A stretch of 64,000 nt of DNA, taken from Lentzea sp. NBRC 102530 (lineage in GTDB: Bacteria; Actinomycetota; Actinomycetes; Mycobacteriales; Pseudonocardiaceae). The notes beneath the pieces were generated by a model. The model was not told the origin of the DNA and did not search any database. It saw only the letters and a program-made list of their open reading frames with translations. The translations under genes were made by a program, and so were the position numbers. Every line of letters starts with the position of its first letter. Position 1 is the stretch's first letter. The stretch spans positions 496,001-560,000 of the forward strand of contig NZ_BSTF01000001.1 in the NCBI RefSeq assembly GCF_030269365.1, given 5' to 3'. Shown one piece after another: positions 36,267-45,233 of the stretch.

Positions 36267-39200
36267 ACGGCAGGCTGGGCACGGAGGCGGAGCGCGGCGC
36301 GTTCTGGAGGGCGCTCGCCGAGGGGCCGGGCCAGGTGGTGCACACCGCGGACGGGCGTCCGGTGCACGTCCGGGCCCTGCTCGACGGTCCGAGCAGGAAG
36401 ATCGTCGTGAGCGACCCCGCTGAACCCGCGTCGCGTGCGATGAGCCTCGACAGCTTCGCCGTCGAGGTTTCGCTGCGGAAGTACCGCGCACCGGCCCTGC
36501 TCCTGGCGGGCGACATCCGCCGACGGGCCGGCACCGCCGTCGACGCCGGTGTCTTCCTGGGCAGCGACCCCGGTGAACGGGCGCGGGCCGAGCGGTTCCC
36601 CAGGGCCGAGGACGGGGCGTTCACCGTCCTGCTGGGCTCGGACTCGGGATCGGCGACCGCGGCGATGATCAGCGACTCCGCGCTGGCCGGCGGGTGGAAC
36701 GGCCGCGACGGCGTCCGCGTGGCCGGCCCGCGCCTGAAACCGCTGGGGGAAGCGGCACGGGGGGCGGCGAGGTCGCTCGGGGTGTGGGTCGACCTTCCGG
36801 CGAACGTGGCGGACACGGGCGCGACGGAGGGCTGGGTGCGGCACCACCCGGACGGCCGAGTCGACTCGTCGCCGTTCGAACGCGCGCACACGCCCATCCG
36901 CGCGGGTGCCTACTTCGGGGCGGACGAAGGACTCGCGGTCGCCGGGATGCTGCCGGTCGAGAAGGGCATCTTCGCGGTCGTTCCAGGGCCGGACGCCACA
37001 CTGTCGGCGCAGGACGTGGTGGACGCGGTGCGGGCGACGACCGGCGAGTGGCGCGGCGTCCGGCTGTTCGTCTCGGACGGGCCCGGGCTCGCCGAGCTGG
37101 CCGCCGAGGTGAGCGCGGAACTCGGCGTGCCGGTGGCGAGGCCCGCCGCCGACCTGCGCCTGGGCTTCGCCGACGCGGGACCGGCCGTCCGGGAGACGGT
37201 GTCCGGGCAGACCGACTGGCTGATGACCCGGCCGGACGGCGAGGAGGCCGACGGGCCGCCCTACGCGCTCGGACGCCCTGCCGACGCCGAGACGGCCTTC
37301 GGGCTGCCGGCGCCGGTCCGGCTGACCGCCCGAATCCTCGCCGCGGAAGAGGACTCGGTTCCCCTGCCGCCGCGTCCGTCCGAAGTGGACGCGGCGGCCG
37401 TTGGGATCTCGTGGTTCGACCCGGCCGACACGCCGTTGCGCCCGGCGGAGTGGGAACACCTGCGCGCGACTGCCGACGTGCGCACCGTCGACACCGAGCG
37501 GTTCGACCCGTTCGTCAGCGGCGATCCGACGGCGGACAGGCTGGCCGGACAGCGGCACCTCGTGCGCTACGACGTCCGTCGCCTGCAGATCGGATCACGC
37601 TTCGTCCGCGAGCTCACGGTGCGGCTGCGGCTCGTCGGAGCGGTCGACAGCACGGCACTGGAAGCATCCGTCCACAGTGGAGTGGACTCGGTGGCGAACG
37701 CCGGCCACCGCCTGCCGGGCGGCGACCAGCTGCACGTCCGCGTGGAGTTCGTGCGGCCGGACGAGCCCGCGCACGCCGACGTCCGGATCCGGCCGCGCAC
37801 CAGCAGGCTCCCGAGCGACCAGCTGCACTGGCGTCCCGACGACGGCCCCGCACTGGCCCACGAGGTGCTGCACTTCGCCGGTCTCGTCGACGAGCACACC
37901 GACGCGAGGCGGGTGTTCCTCCGTGATGGCAACCGAAGCCGGGTCGTGGCCGACGGCGGTCCGATGGGGCCGTCCGTCCACACCGGAGCGACGCTCAAGC
38001 CCCGCCACGCGTGGATGATCGAGCGGACGATGAACGACCAGCTGGGGCCGGTGGAGTCGTGGAACCCGTCCGGCAGCGCATCCCTGAAGAGCCCGGCGGG
38101 CACTGAGGCGTCGGCGGAGCACGTGCCGATGCCGCCGAGGACGGTGGACGGTGAGCTGCTGACCGACTCGACCGGCCGGACGACCCTGCTGAGCTTCCTC
38201 GGCGCCGAGTCCCGCGAGGCCTCGCAGCTCGGCAACTGGCGTCTGACCGACGAACACGCCCTGCGCCTGCTCGAACTGACGGACCCCGAGGGCGGTGCGA
38301 GGCAGACGCGGGCCGGGTGGGCCCACGCCGCCGACGACGCCCGTGAGTCCCCGCGGTTCCTGCTCCTGGAAGCCGGTGGAGGAAGGTTCACCGGTCCCGC
38401 ACCGCACGCGGAGGCGATGGCCAGGCGGATCCTGGACGAGCCCGGGTTCGCCGAGCTGAACTCAGGAGCGGCCCAGGCACCCCTCGTCGTCCTCGTGGCG
38501 GACCGCACCGCGGAACCGGGCGTGAACGCGCTGAGCGGGCGGGTGGCCGAGGAGCTGCGGCACCTGCTGGGCTGGGTCGAGGTCCACCACTACCAGGGGC
38601 CGGTGCGGATCGGGCTCGGGGGTTCGGTGAACATCCCCGGGAACGGGCACGTCGGCGTTCTCCCACCGGCATCCTCCACTGATCTCCGCTGGCACGCGCA
38701 GGACGGCGTCCTCGACTTCACCGACGGCACCCGGACCGTTCCGGAACTCCCCGCGGGCCTGGGCACCGCGCTGGTGGTGTCGCTGGACGGCGCGGCGTCA
38801 CACGGCCGGTTCGCGCGCCGCACCGGTGGGCACGTGGAGCTGGACGGGGACCAGTTCGGCCGGCTGCTGCTGGGGATTCGTGAGTTCCGGGCCGCTCTCG
38901 CGGCGGATCCGGCACGGCCCGTCGTGCTCACCGGCGGCCCGACCGGGCGGCGGAACGACCACGGCGGCTTCGGGTTCGACGTCGCCGGAGCACTGCACGC
39001 CGCCGGTCACTTCCCCGACGTGCACGCCCAGGTCCGCGATGAGGGCGGTGTGCCGGTGCTGGCGCGGGTGTCGGGACTGCGGGACGGCGACCTCAGGACC
39101 GAGGTCGTCCGCGACGGGGAGGACCGGCCTGTCGCGGTGCTCGTGCGGTCACCCGGCGACGACGGCCTGGTGCTGCAGGTCCGGCAATGGGCCGGCTTGC

Positions 39201-42200
39201 GGGGTGGGCCGCTGCTGGGCGCCTACGCCGACGCGGGCGGGGAGCACCTCCCCACACCGTGGGCGAGCCGCGATCCCGGTGTCGTCTTCGCCCGCCAGGG
39301 CTCCGGCGGCTACCTGGTGCTGCGCTCCGACGGGAAGCCGGTCGAGGTGACCGCGACCGAGCTGGCGAAGGTGGTCGGCGACGGTGCGCAGCTGCGCGAG
39401 GTGCTCGGGTTCGCCACCGCCCGCGAGTGGGTTGCCGGAACGGCGAAACCCGTGCTCTTCGCCCCGCTCGGCGGTCGGTCCGAGAGCAGCGCGGCGGAGT
39501 TCGCCGCGGGCGTCTTCGCCGGCGGTTTCGCGCGCACCGTGTTCGTGCCCCGCGGTGAGCTCACCCTCGACGCCTCCGCACTGGCGCTGGACGGACCCGG
39601 CTTCGACCGCGTCGAGCCTCCCCGGCCCGCGGAGGCGGACCTCCTGCAGTACCCGCTCGTGAACCGCGTGCTGGGCGTGCACGGGCAGTTCTTCCCGACT
39701 CGCGCCTTCGACACGGGGCTCATGGGCAACGACGCCCTGCAGCAAGCCGCGCGGCGGCACTACTACCGGGTCACGCCCGACGGCCGGCAGGAGTTCCACC
39801 TCCTGCCCGCTCCGGTGACGACCTGGATCGTGTCGGCACACGGCGACCGCCACGGCGTCAGGGCGGCGTTGACGACGAACCGGCCGCACCAGGGCGGCGA
39901 CGTGATCAGGCTGAAGGGTGCCGAGCTGGCGGCAGTTCTGCACAAGGGTGGACTGTTCCTCGCGCACCACCGCGGCGAGGTGGCGCACCTGCGCATGCTG
40001 ATCTGCGGGTTCGGCGCGCCGGCCGCTCACCACGGGCCGAGCCAGGCGGAAGGCCTCCGCCGGGCGTGGGGCACCGGAGTGCCGGCCCTCGGCAGTCTCC
40101 TCGCGCCGGACGACAAGGTGGCCGTGGTCTCCGACGCGGACGCGTGGGTCGACAAGGGGCACTTCGTGGACGCCGTGGCGCCCGGTGATCCGCCGATCCC
40201 GTTGCGCGACCTGGCCGCCACCGGCTCGTGGCAGGCCGAGGTGACCGAGGCAGGGCGGTTCGACGAGGTGCAGGCGATGGCACGCACCGTCGCCCGTGCC
40301 GCGGCCTGGCGCGTCCGCAAGCACGCCGTGCGGCCGTTCGTCGAGTTCGCCGCTCACGGTGACGACCTGCGGCGGACGACCGAGGCGTTCGTGAAGGCGT
40401 TCGCGGAGGAGTCCGCGAGGTTGTGGCGCCTCGGACTCCCGGTGTCCTCGTCCGACGTCGCGCTCTCGTTCTCCCGTGCCGCGACACCGCCCACCGGCGG
40501 CCCGCTCGCCGTCGTCCGGTCGTACTGCCCCACAGCGGACGTCGGCCACCAGTCTGTTCGCGAAGGGTGGCCGGAGAACATCGCCATCAAGTTCCGCGAC
40601 CTGCGCGACGACCTTCCCGTTCCGCCGGACGCGCCGCCGGTGGCGGTCGCGCTGCGTGACAGGTCCGGTCGCTCCGTCGGTGTCGGTTTCCTCAACCGCG
40701 ACGAAGCGGACGTCGCCCGTGACGCTTACCGGCGCAACGACGTCCAGGACGCCTTCACCGTGGCGGTGCACCACGGCCCCGAGGGCTTCCGCCTGCCGCT
40801 GCGGGAGGGTGGCGCGAGGACGGTGGACGCCGAGGGCATGATCCGCGAACTGTCCACTCTGGACACCGCGAGGTTCGGGGACTGGCGCGGGAGCCGGAGG
40901 CTGGCGTTCGTCAGCTGTCGCCTTGGCGCGCCGGAACACGCCGGACGGCTCTCCGTGCTGGAGGGGCTGGCGCGCGCGGAGGGGTTCACCGGGGAGATCT
41001 CGGCCTACCAGGGCCGGGTGGAGGTGCGTCCGGACGGGACCGTGCGGACGCTCCCCGACGACGAGCATCCCGAGCAGGGCGCGATCGTGCTCGCGGACGC
41101 GGTGGACGGCGAGCTGCTGACGGACTCGACCGGGCGCCCGACGCTGCTGAGCTACCTCGGCCCGGACGCCCGCGCCGCCGCGATGCTCCCGGACGGGGGC
41201 GAGTTCGGCCACCGGGTGCTGGCGGTGAGGGATGCCGATGGCGTCGAACGAGAGGTGCCGGCGAGCTGGGCGCACGCGGTGGACGAGGCCCGCGAGTCCC
41301 CGCGGGTGCTGGTGCTGGAGGCCCGTGCCGGCCGGTTCACCGGACCGGCGCCGGACGCGGAGGGCATGGCCGCGCGGGTCCTCGCCGATCCCGGCTTCGC
41401 CGAGCTGACCTCGGGAGGGACGCGGGCGCCCCTCGTCGTCCTCGTGGCGGACGACGGCGCCGTGCCGGGCGCCAACTCGTTGAGTGCGCGGTTCGCCGAC
41501 CACCTGGTCGCCCGGACCGGCTGGGTGGAGGTCCACCACTACCAGGGGCCCGTCGAGTTCCAGGACGTGGGCACCATCGTCGTGCCGCAGGACGGGCGGC
41601 CCGTCCTGCTCCGGCCGGCGAGCCCGGCCGACGTCACCTGGGCCGTGCGCGAGGGCGTCTTCGACTTCGCGCACGGCACGTCACCGGTTCCGGCGCTGCC
41701 CGCGGGGCTCGGCGATCCGGTGGTCGTGTCCGTGGACGGCGCGCTGTCGCACGCCCGGTTCGAGCGGACCGGGGGAGGCCGGGTCGAGCTGGACGGTGCC
41801 CAGTTCGGCCGGTTGTTGCTGGAGATCCCCGAGTTCCGCGCCGTGCTCGCGGCTGATCCGGCACGGCCGGTCGTGCTGGCCGGGGGACCGGCCGGGCAGC
41901 GCAACGACCACGGTGGCTTCGGCTTCGACCTCGCGGGCGCCCTGCACGCGGCTGGCCACTTCAACGACGTGCACGCCCAGGTCCGCCACGACACCAGCGA
42001 CCTGGTGAACGTCTCGGGGCTGCGGGACGGTGACCTCGACGTCGAGGTCCTGCGCGACGAGGACGGCGCATCGCTCGCGATCTTCGTGAGGTCACCGGAC
42101 GACGAGGTCGTGCTGCCGCGGCTGCGGCAGTGGGCGCAGCAGCCGGGCGGACCGGAACTGGAGAGCTACGGCCGTCCCGGCGGACCGGCACAGCCGGCAC

Positions 42201-44407
42201 CGTGGGCGGGACGGCCCGGTGTCGTCCTCGCCCGGCCGGGCCCCGCCGGACATCTCGTGCGGCGCTCGGACGGACGTCCGATCTCGGTGACCACGACCGA
42301 GCTGGCCAGGGTGCTCGGGGACGGGGCACCCCTTCGTGAGCTGCTCGGGCCGGGCACGTCCGCCGAGTGGTTCACCGGCACCGCCAAGCCCGTGCTCTTC
42401 GCCGCGCTGGGAGGCCGTGCCACCGCCGACGCGGAGGCGTTCGCGGAGGGCATCTTCGACGGCGGCTTCGCCCGCACCGTCTTCACCCCGCGCGGGGCGC
42501 TCGCCCTGGGACCGGACGGGCTGGTGGTGAGCGGGCCCGGTTTCGCACGGGCCGAGGCGCCGTACCCCGAGGACTCCGACCTGCTCCAGTACGCGGTGGT
42601 GGACTCTCTGCTGGGCGTGCGCGGGCAGTACTTCCCGGTCAAGGACTTCGACGAGACCTTCTTCAGCGTGGTGGGCAGGACGTCCGCTCAACGGCAGCAC
42701 TACTACACCCGCGACATGGACGAGCACGGGACGACGACCGGCATCGGCGTCCAGCTGCTCCCCGCACCGGCGTCCACCTGGCTGGTCATGGGACACGGGA
42801 ACGCCGCCGGCATGTCGGCCGCCCTGGTGACCGGCCGGCCGCACGAACGCGGCGACCAGGTCTCGCTGGACGGCGGGGAAGTCGCGAAGGTCGTGCGGCA
42901 GAGCGAGTTGTTCCTGGCTCACCACCGGGGTGCGGTCGCGCACCTGCGTGTGCTCAGCTGCGAGTTCGGCGGCAGGCTCGCCGCGGGCAGGCCGAGTCCG
43001 GCGGAGGAGCTGCGCCGAGCCTGGGACTCGGGTGCACCCGCACTCGGCAGCGTCGTGGCGGCCGACGGGCTCGTGAATCCGGCCACCGCCGGCTACGTCG
43101 TGGTCGACAACGGTGAGTTCACCGGTTTCGGGGCGAACGGCGGCCCGCCGATCCCGTTGCGCCAGCTGGCCACCACGGGACAGGTCGAGGTCGAGGCGAA
43201 GTCGGCGGACGAGTACCGCCGGGTGCAGTCCCTGGCGGTGCTGACCGCGGTGGCGGCGAGCTGGCGGGCTCGCAAACGCGTCGTGCCGCCAGCGGTGCAC
43301 ATCACCGGTCACGGCGCCGACCACCAGCAGGCGACCATGATGGCCGGGCTGGCGGCCATGTTGTTCGAGCGGACGTTCGTGGTCGAGGCCGAACGCCTGG
43401 AACGACTCGGCTTCCCGGTCTCCCTGGCGGACGTCGACCTCTCGCACTCGCCGGTCGTGCGCCCTGACGACGCCGGCGGCGTGCTGATCCGCGCCCGAGC
43501 CGACTTCCCGGTGGCGGACGTGGGTTTCCAGTCACTGGGCCGGGGTCCTGCCGAGATCGACGCCGAGTTCGCCGAGCTGCGCGGAGATCTGCCCGTGCCG
43601 CCGGGCATGCCCGCGACAGTGGCACGCCCGTTGCGCGATGCTTCCGGACGCCCGGCCGGCGTGGGTTTCCTCCGGCTCGACGAAGGGGAGGTGGCTCAGC
43701 AGGCGTACGCGGGCCGCGCCGCCGCTCCCGGTGAGTTCGCGGTGGCCGTGCACCACGACGCCGCGGGTTTCCGCGTGCCGTTGAAGGCCGGTGGCACGAA
43801 GACGGTGCAGGCGAACGGCCTGATGCAGGCGCTGTCCGGTTTGGACAGCGCCGAGTTCGGTGACTGGCGCCGGGGTTCGTCCTTGGTGTTCCTCAGCTGC
43901 GACCTCGGTGCGCCCGAACACCGCGGCCGGGTGTCGGCACTGGAAGCGCTGGCCCGTGAGGAGGGCTTCGGCGGACAGATCACGACGTACCGGGGCCGGG
44001 TGGAGGTCCGGCCGGACGGCACGGTCCACGCGATCGCGGACGACGCCCGCGTCGCCGACGACGCGATCGTGCTCGACTCCCCGCCGGACGTGCGCGTCCT
44101 GCAGGAGCTGCCCGCGGACCGGCCGCCCGGTGCCGGGGAGAAGGTGGCCGTGCTCGCCGGGGCGACGGCGGAGGCGGCGGCCCAGGCGGCTGAGGCGTGG
44201 GGCATCGAGGTGCTCGTGCCGCTCGACAACACCATGATCACGCCGTCGGGGCAGGTGCTCGCGACCGGCTGGCGGCGCGCGCCGGACGGGACGATGAGGC
44301 CGGACGGAGGCGCTGGTTGGGTGCTCCACGGCCCTGACGGCACCCGGCGGCACATCGCTGTCGCGGAGCTGGCCGACGCGGCGTCGCGGCCGGAGGAGAC
44401 GGCGTGA
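36263..44407 (+). CDS. Giant protein with metzincin-like domain and two caspase-like modules
   Basis: The frame yields about 2714 residues. The start is uncertain: the codon at 36263 overlapping the previous stop is CTG, and the first GTG with a plausible ribosome site is at 36335. Residues 440-600 contain HEVLHFAGLVD (H533, E534, H537, D543) and G-P-M-G (M568), like the first giant. Residues 628-1613 and 1614-2605 are tandem modules with a 986-residue period. Each has W-(I/L)-V-x-x-H-G followed 55 residues later by a Cys in a buried strand (H1193/C1248, H2178/C2233), as in caspase/CHAT-like peptidases, and a later F-(V/L)-S-C-x-L-G (C1552, C2546). It lacks a WXG100 start. I compare it with the giant actinobacterial 'lonely Cys' proteins; that name is from memory. 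Confidence 0.7.
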   Translation: MNGRLGTEAERGAFWRALAEGPGQVVHTADGRPVHVRALLDGPSRKIVVSDPAEPASRAMSLDSFAVEVSLRKYRAPALLLAGDIRRRAGTAVDAGVFLGSDPGERARAERFPRAEDGAFTVLLGSDSGSATAAMISDSALAGGWNGRDGVRVAGPRLKPLGEAARGAARSLGVWVDLPANVADTGATEGWVRHHPDGRVDSSPFERAHTPIRAGAYFGADEGLAVAGMLPVEKGIFAVVPGPDATLSAQDVVDAVRATTGEWRGVRLFVSDGPGLAELAAEVSAELGVPVARPAADLRLGFADAGPAVRETVSGQTDWLMTRPDGEEADGPPYALGRPADAETAFGLPAPVRLTARILAAEEDSVPLPPRPSEVDAAAVGISWFDPADTPLRPAEWEHLRATADVRTVDTERFDPFVSGDPTADRLAGQRHLVRYDVRRLQIGSRFVRELTVRLRLVGAVDSTALEASVHSGVDSVANAGHRLPGGDQLHVRVEFVRPDEPAHADVRIRPRTSRLPSDQLHWRPDDGPALAHEVLHFAGLVDEHTDARRVFLRDGNRSRVVADGGPMGPSVHTGATLKPRHAWMIERTMNDQLGPVESWNPSGSASLKSPAGTEASAEHVPMPPRTVDGELLTDSTGRTTLLSFLGAESREASQLGNWRLTDEHALRLLELTDPEGGARQTRAGWAHAADDARESPRFLLLEAGGGRFTGPAPHAEAMARRILDEPGFAELNSGAAQAPLVVLVADRTAEPGVNALSGRVAEELRHLLGWVEVHHYQGPVRIGLGGSVNIPGNGHVGVLPPASSTDLRWHAQDGVLDFTDGTRTVPELPAGLGTALVVSLDGAASHGRFARRTGGHVELDGDQFGRLLLGIREFRAALAADPARPVVLTGGPTGRRNDHGGFGFDVAGALHAAGHFPDVHAQVRDEGGVPVLARVSGLRDGDLRTEVVRDGEDRPVAVLVRSPGDDGLVLQVRQWAGLRGGPLLGAYADAGGEHLPTPWASRDPGVVFARQGSGGYLVLRSDGKPVEVTATELAKVVGDGAQLREVLGFATAREWVAGTAKPVLFAPLGGRSESSAAEFAAGVFAGGFARTVFVPRGELTLDASALALDGPGFDRVEPPRPAEADLLQYPLVNRVLGVHGQFFPTRAFDTGLMGNDALQQAARRHYYRVTPDGRQEFHLLPAPVTTWIVSAHGDRHGVRAALTTNRPHQGGDVIRLKGAELAAVLHKGGLFLAHHRGEVAHLRMLICGFGAPAAHHGPSQAEGLRRAWGTGVPALGSLLAPDDKVAVVSDADAWVDKGHFVDAVAPGDPPIPLRDLAATGSWQAEVTEAGRFDEVQAMARTVARAAAWRVRKHAVRPFVEFAAHGDDLRRTTEAFVKAFAEESARLWRLGLPVSSSDVALSFSRAATPPTGGPLAVVRSYCPTADVGHQSVREGWPENIAIKFRDLRDDLPVPPDAPPVAVALRDRSGRSVGVGFLNRDEADVARDAYRRNDVQDAFTVAVHHGPEGFRLPLREGGARTVDAEGMIRELSTLDTARFGDWRGSRRLAFVSCRLGAPEHAGRLSVLEGLARAEGFTGEISAYQGRVEVRPDGTVRTLPDDEHPEQGAIVLADAVDGELLTDSTGRPTLLSYLGPDARAAAMLPDGGEFGHRVLAVRDADGVEREVPASWAHAVDEARESPRVLVLEARAGRFTGPAPDAEGMAARVLADPGFAELTSGGTRAPLVVLVADDGAVPGANSLSARFADHLVARTGWVEVHHYQGPVEFQDVGTIVVPQDGRPVLLRPASPADVTWAVREGVFDFAHGTSPVPALPAGLGDPVVVSVDGALSHARFERTGGGRVELDGAQFGRLLLEIPEFRAVLAADPARPVVLAGGPAGQRNDHGGFGFDLAGALHAAGHFNDVHAQVRHDTSDLVNVSGLRDGDLDVEVLRDEDGASLAIFVRSPDDEVVLPRLRQWAQQPGGPELESYGRPGGPAQPAPWAGRPGVVLARPGPAGHLVRRSDGRPISVTTTELARVLGDGAPLRELLGPGTSAEWFTGTAKPVLFAALGGRATADAEAFAEGIFDGGFARTVFTPRGALALGPDGLVVSGPGFARAEAPYPEDSDLLQYAVVDSLLGVRGQYFPVKDFDETFFSVVGRTSAQRQHYYTRDMDEHGTTTGIGVQLLPAPASTWLVMGHGNAAGMSAALVTGRPHERGDQVSLDGGEVAKVVRQSELFLAHHRGAVAHLRVLSCEFGGRLAAGRPSPAEELRRAWDSGAPALGSVVAADGLVNPATAGYVVVDNGEFTGFGANGGPPIPLRQLATTGQVEVEAKSADEYRRVQSLAVLTAVAASWRARKRVVPPAVHITGHGADHQQATMMAGLAAMLFERTFVVEAERLERLGFPVSLADVDLSHSPVVRPDDAGGVLIRARADFPVADVGFQSLGRGPAEIDAEFAELRGDLPVPPGMPATVARPLRDASGRPAGVGFLRLDEGEVAQQAYAGRAAAPGEFAVAVHHDAAGFRVPLKAGGTKTVQANGLMQALSGLDSAEFGDWRRGSSLVFLSCDLGAPEHRGRVSALEALAREEGFGGQITTYRGRVEVRPDGTVHAIADDARVADDAIVLDSPPDVRVLQELPADRPPGAGEKVAVLAGATAEAAAQAAEAWGIEVLVPLDNTMITPSGQVLATGWRRAPDGTMRPDGGAGWVLHGPDGTRRHIAVAELADAASRPEETA
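38144..44076 (+). repeat. Tandem duplication of a 986-residue (about 2958-bp) protein module
   Basis: Module 1 spans 38144-41101 and module 2 spans 41102-44076; both open with V-D-G-E-L-L-T-D-S-T-G-R. Near-identical landmarks appear in both in the same order: W-V-E-V-H-H-Y-Q-G-P, R-N-D-H-G-G-F-G-F-D, F-A-R-T-V-F, the His-Gly and Cys pair, and R-V-E-V-R-P-D-G-T-V. Confidence 0.9.
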
Positions 44408-44558
44408 CCGCGACGAGTCGGCGGTGTTCGTTCCCGTCGGCCGGAGGGCACGGCGTGACCGGGACGAGTCGGCGGTGTTCGTTCCCGTCGGCCGGAGAGC
44501 ACGGCGTGACCGTGACCGGCCGGCGTACTCGCACCCGCCGCCCGGAGGGCTCGGCGTG
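44404..44558 (+). repeat. Tandem copies of a translation-start cassette, about 51 bp each
   Basis: GTGACC preceded by GGAGGN and about 6 nt occurs at 44404, 44455, 44506 and 44556 (periods 51, 51 and 50 bp). The first two units are nearly identical and the later ones diverged. The first GTG overlaps the giant's stop; the last is the likely start of the following gene. The first three units form a 51-codon frame that ends as GTGA on the last start. Confidence 0.85.
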
Positions 44559-45233
44559 ACCGCGACGGACCGCCGGTACTCCTACCCACCGCCAGGAGGG
44601 CCGGACGAACTCGTGGCGGCGACGCTGGTGGCCACCCTCGCCGAGGAACCCGGTGCCGTCGCGCTGTGGGAGACCTGGTGCGAACCCGGCTCCGTGCCGC
44701 TCCACCTCGCTCTCGTCTCGCACCCCGGCCCGGCCGCGGAACGCCTCGTCCGCGCGTTGCTCGGCCTCGGCGCCGAAGCACCGCTGGTCGAGGTGCTCGT
44801 GGACGGCGAGCCCGTGCCCGGGGACACCCGACGCGCGCTGGAGAACGGAACCCTGCTGTGGTCGGCGACGCCCGTGCCCGCGTTCCGGTTCGCGCGGGTC
44901 GGCGACGGCATCGGCGACGACGGCTTCCCGTACTTCGCGCCCGGTTACCCGGTGCTGCCGGAGGACCAGCGGCCCGACGTGCTGGCGCACCTGCTGAGCG
45001 CGCCGGTCGTGCTGGCCACCCCGGCGACGGACCTCGACGTCGTCGAACGGGAGCGCGGGCACGTCGTGCCGCTGACCCTGCGCACGAACGGCACGTGGAT
45101 CTTCTCCGACGCGCTGGCCTACTACCTGGACCGCTACGGACTGGCGCCGGAACCCGGTCTGCTCGACCGCGCGCGACCACCGGACCGCGTCGCCGTGCAC
45201 CAAGCCCTGCAAGTGCTGAGAGGAAGAGCGTGA
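44556..45233 (+). CDS. Unknown 225-residue protein downstream of the giant genes
   Basis: I chose the GTG at 44556, with GGAGGG 7 nt before it. The open frame extends to 44424, but that part is made of the start-region repeat. After an N-terminal Y-S-Y-P-P-P-G-G-P segment, the protein has alternating strands and helices, including A-L-W-E-T-W, E-V-L-V-D-G-E-P-V-P-G-D and P-Y-F-A-P-G-Y-P-V-L-P-E-D-Q. The layout recalls SseB-like or T7SS-associated folds, but I cannot assign a family. It overlaps the next gene, a T7SS-associated protein, as GTGA, so the two are probably made together as partners of the giant proteins. Confidence 0.65.
   Translation: MTATDRRYSYPPPGGPDELVAATLVATLAEEPGAVALWETWCEPGSVPLHLALVSHPGPAAERLVRALLGLGAEAPLVEVLVDGEPVPGDTRRALENGTLLWSATPVPAFRFARVGDGIGDDGFPYFAPGYPVLPEDQRPDVLAHLLSAPVVLATPATDLDVVERERGHVVPLTLRTNGTWIFSDALAYYLDRYGLAPEPGLLDRARPPDRVAVHQALQVLRGRA

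Noticed and set aside
39149-41674. 841-codon minus-strand frame inside giant 2
   Set aside because: Antisense shadow with no motifs; the sense strand carries the duplicated module with conserved landmarks.
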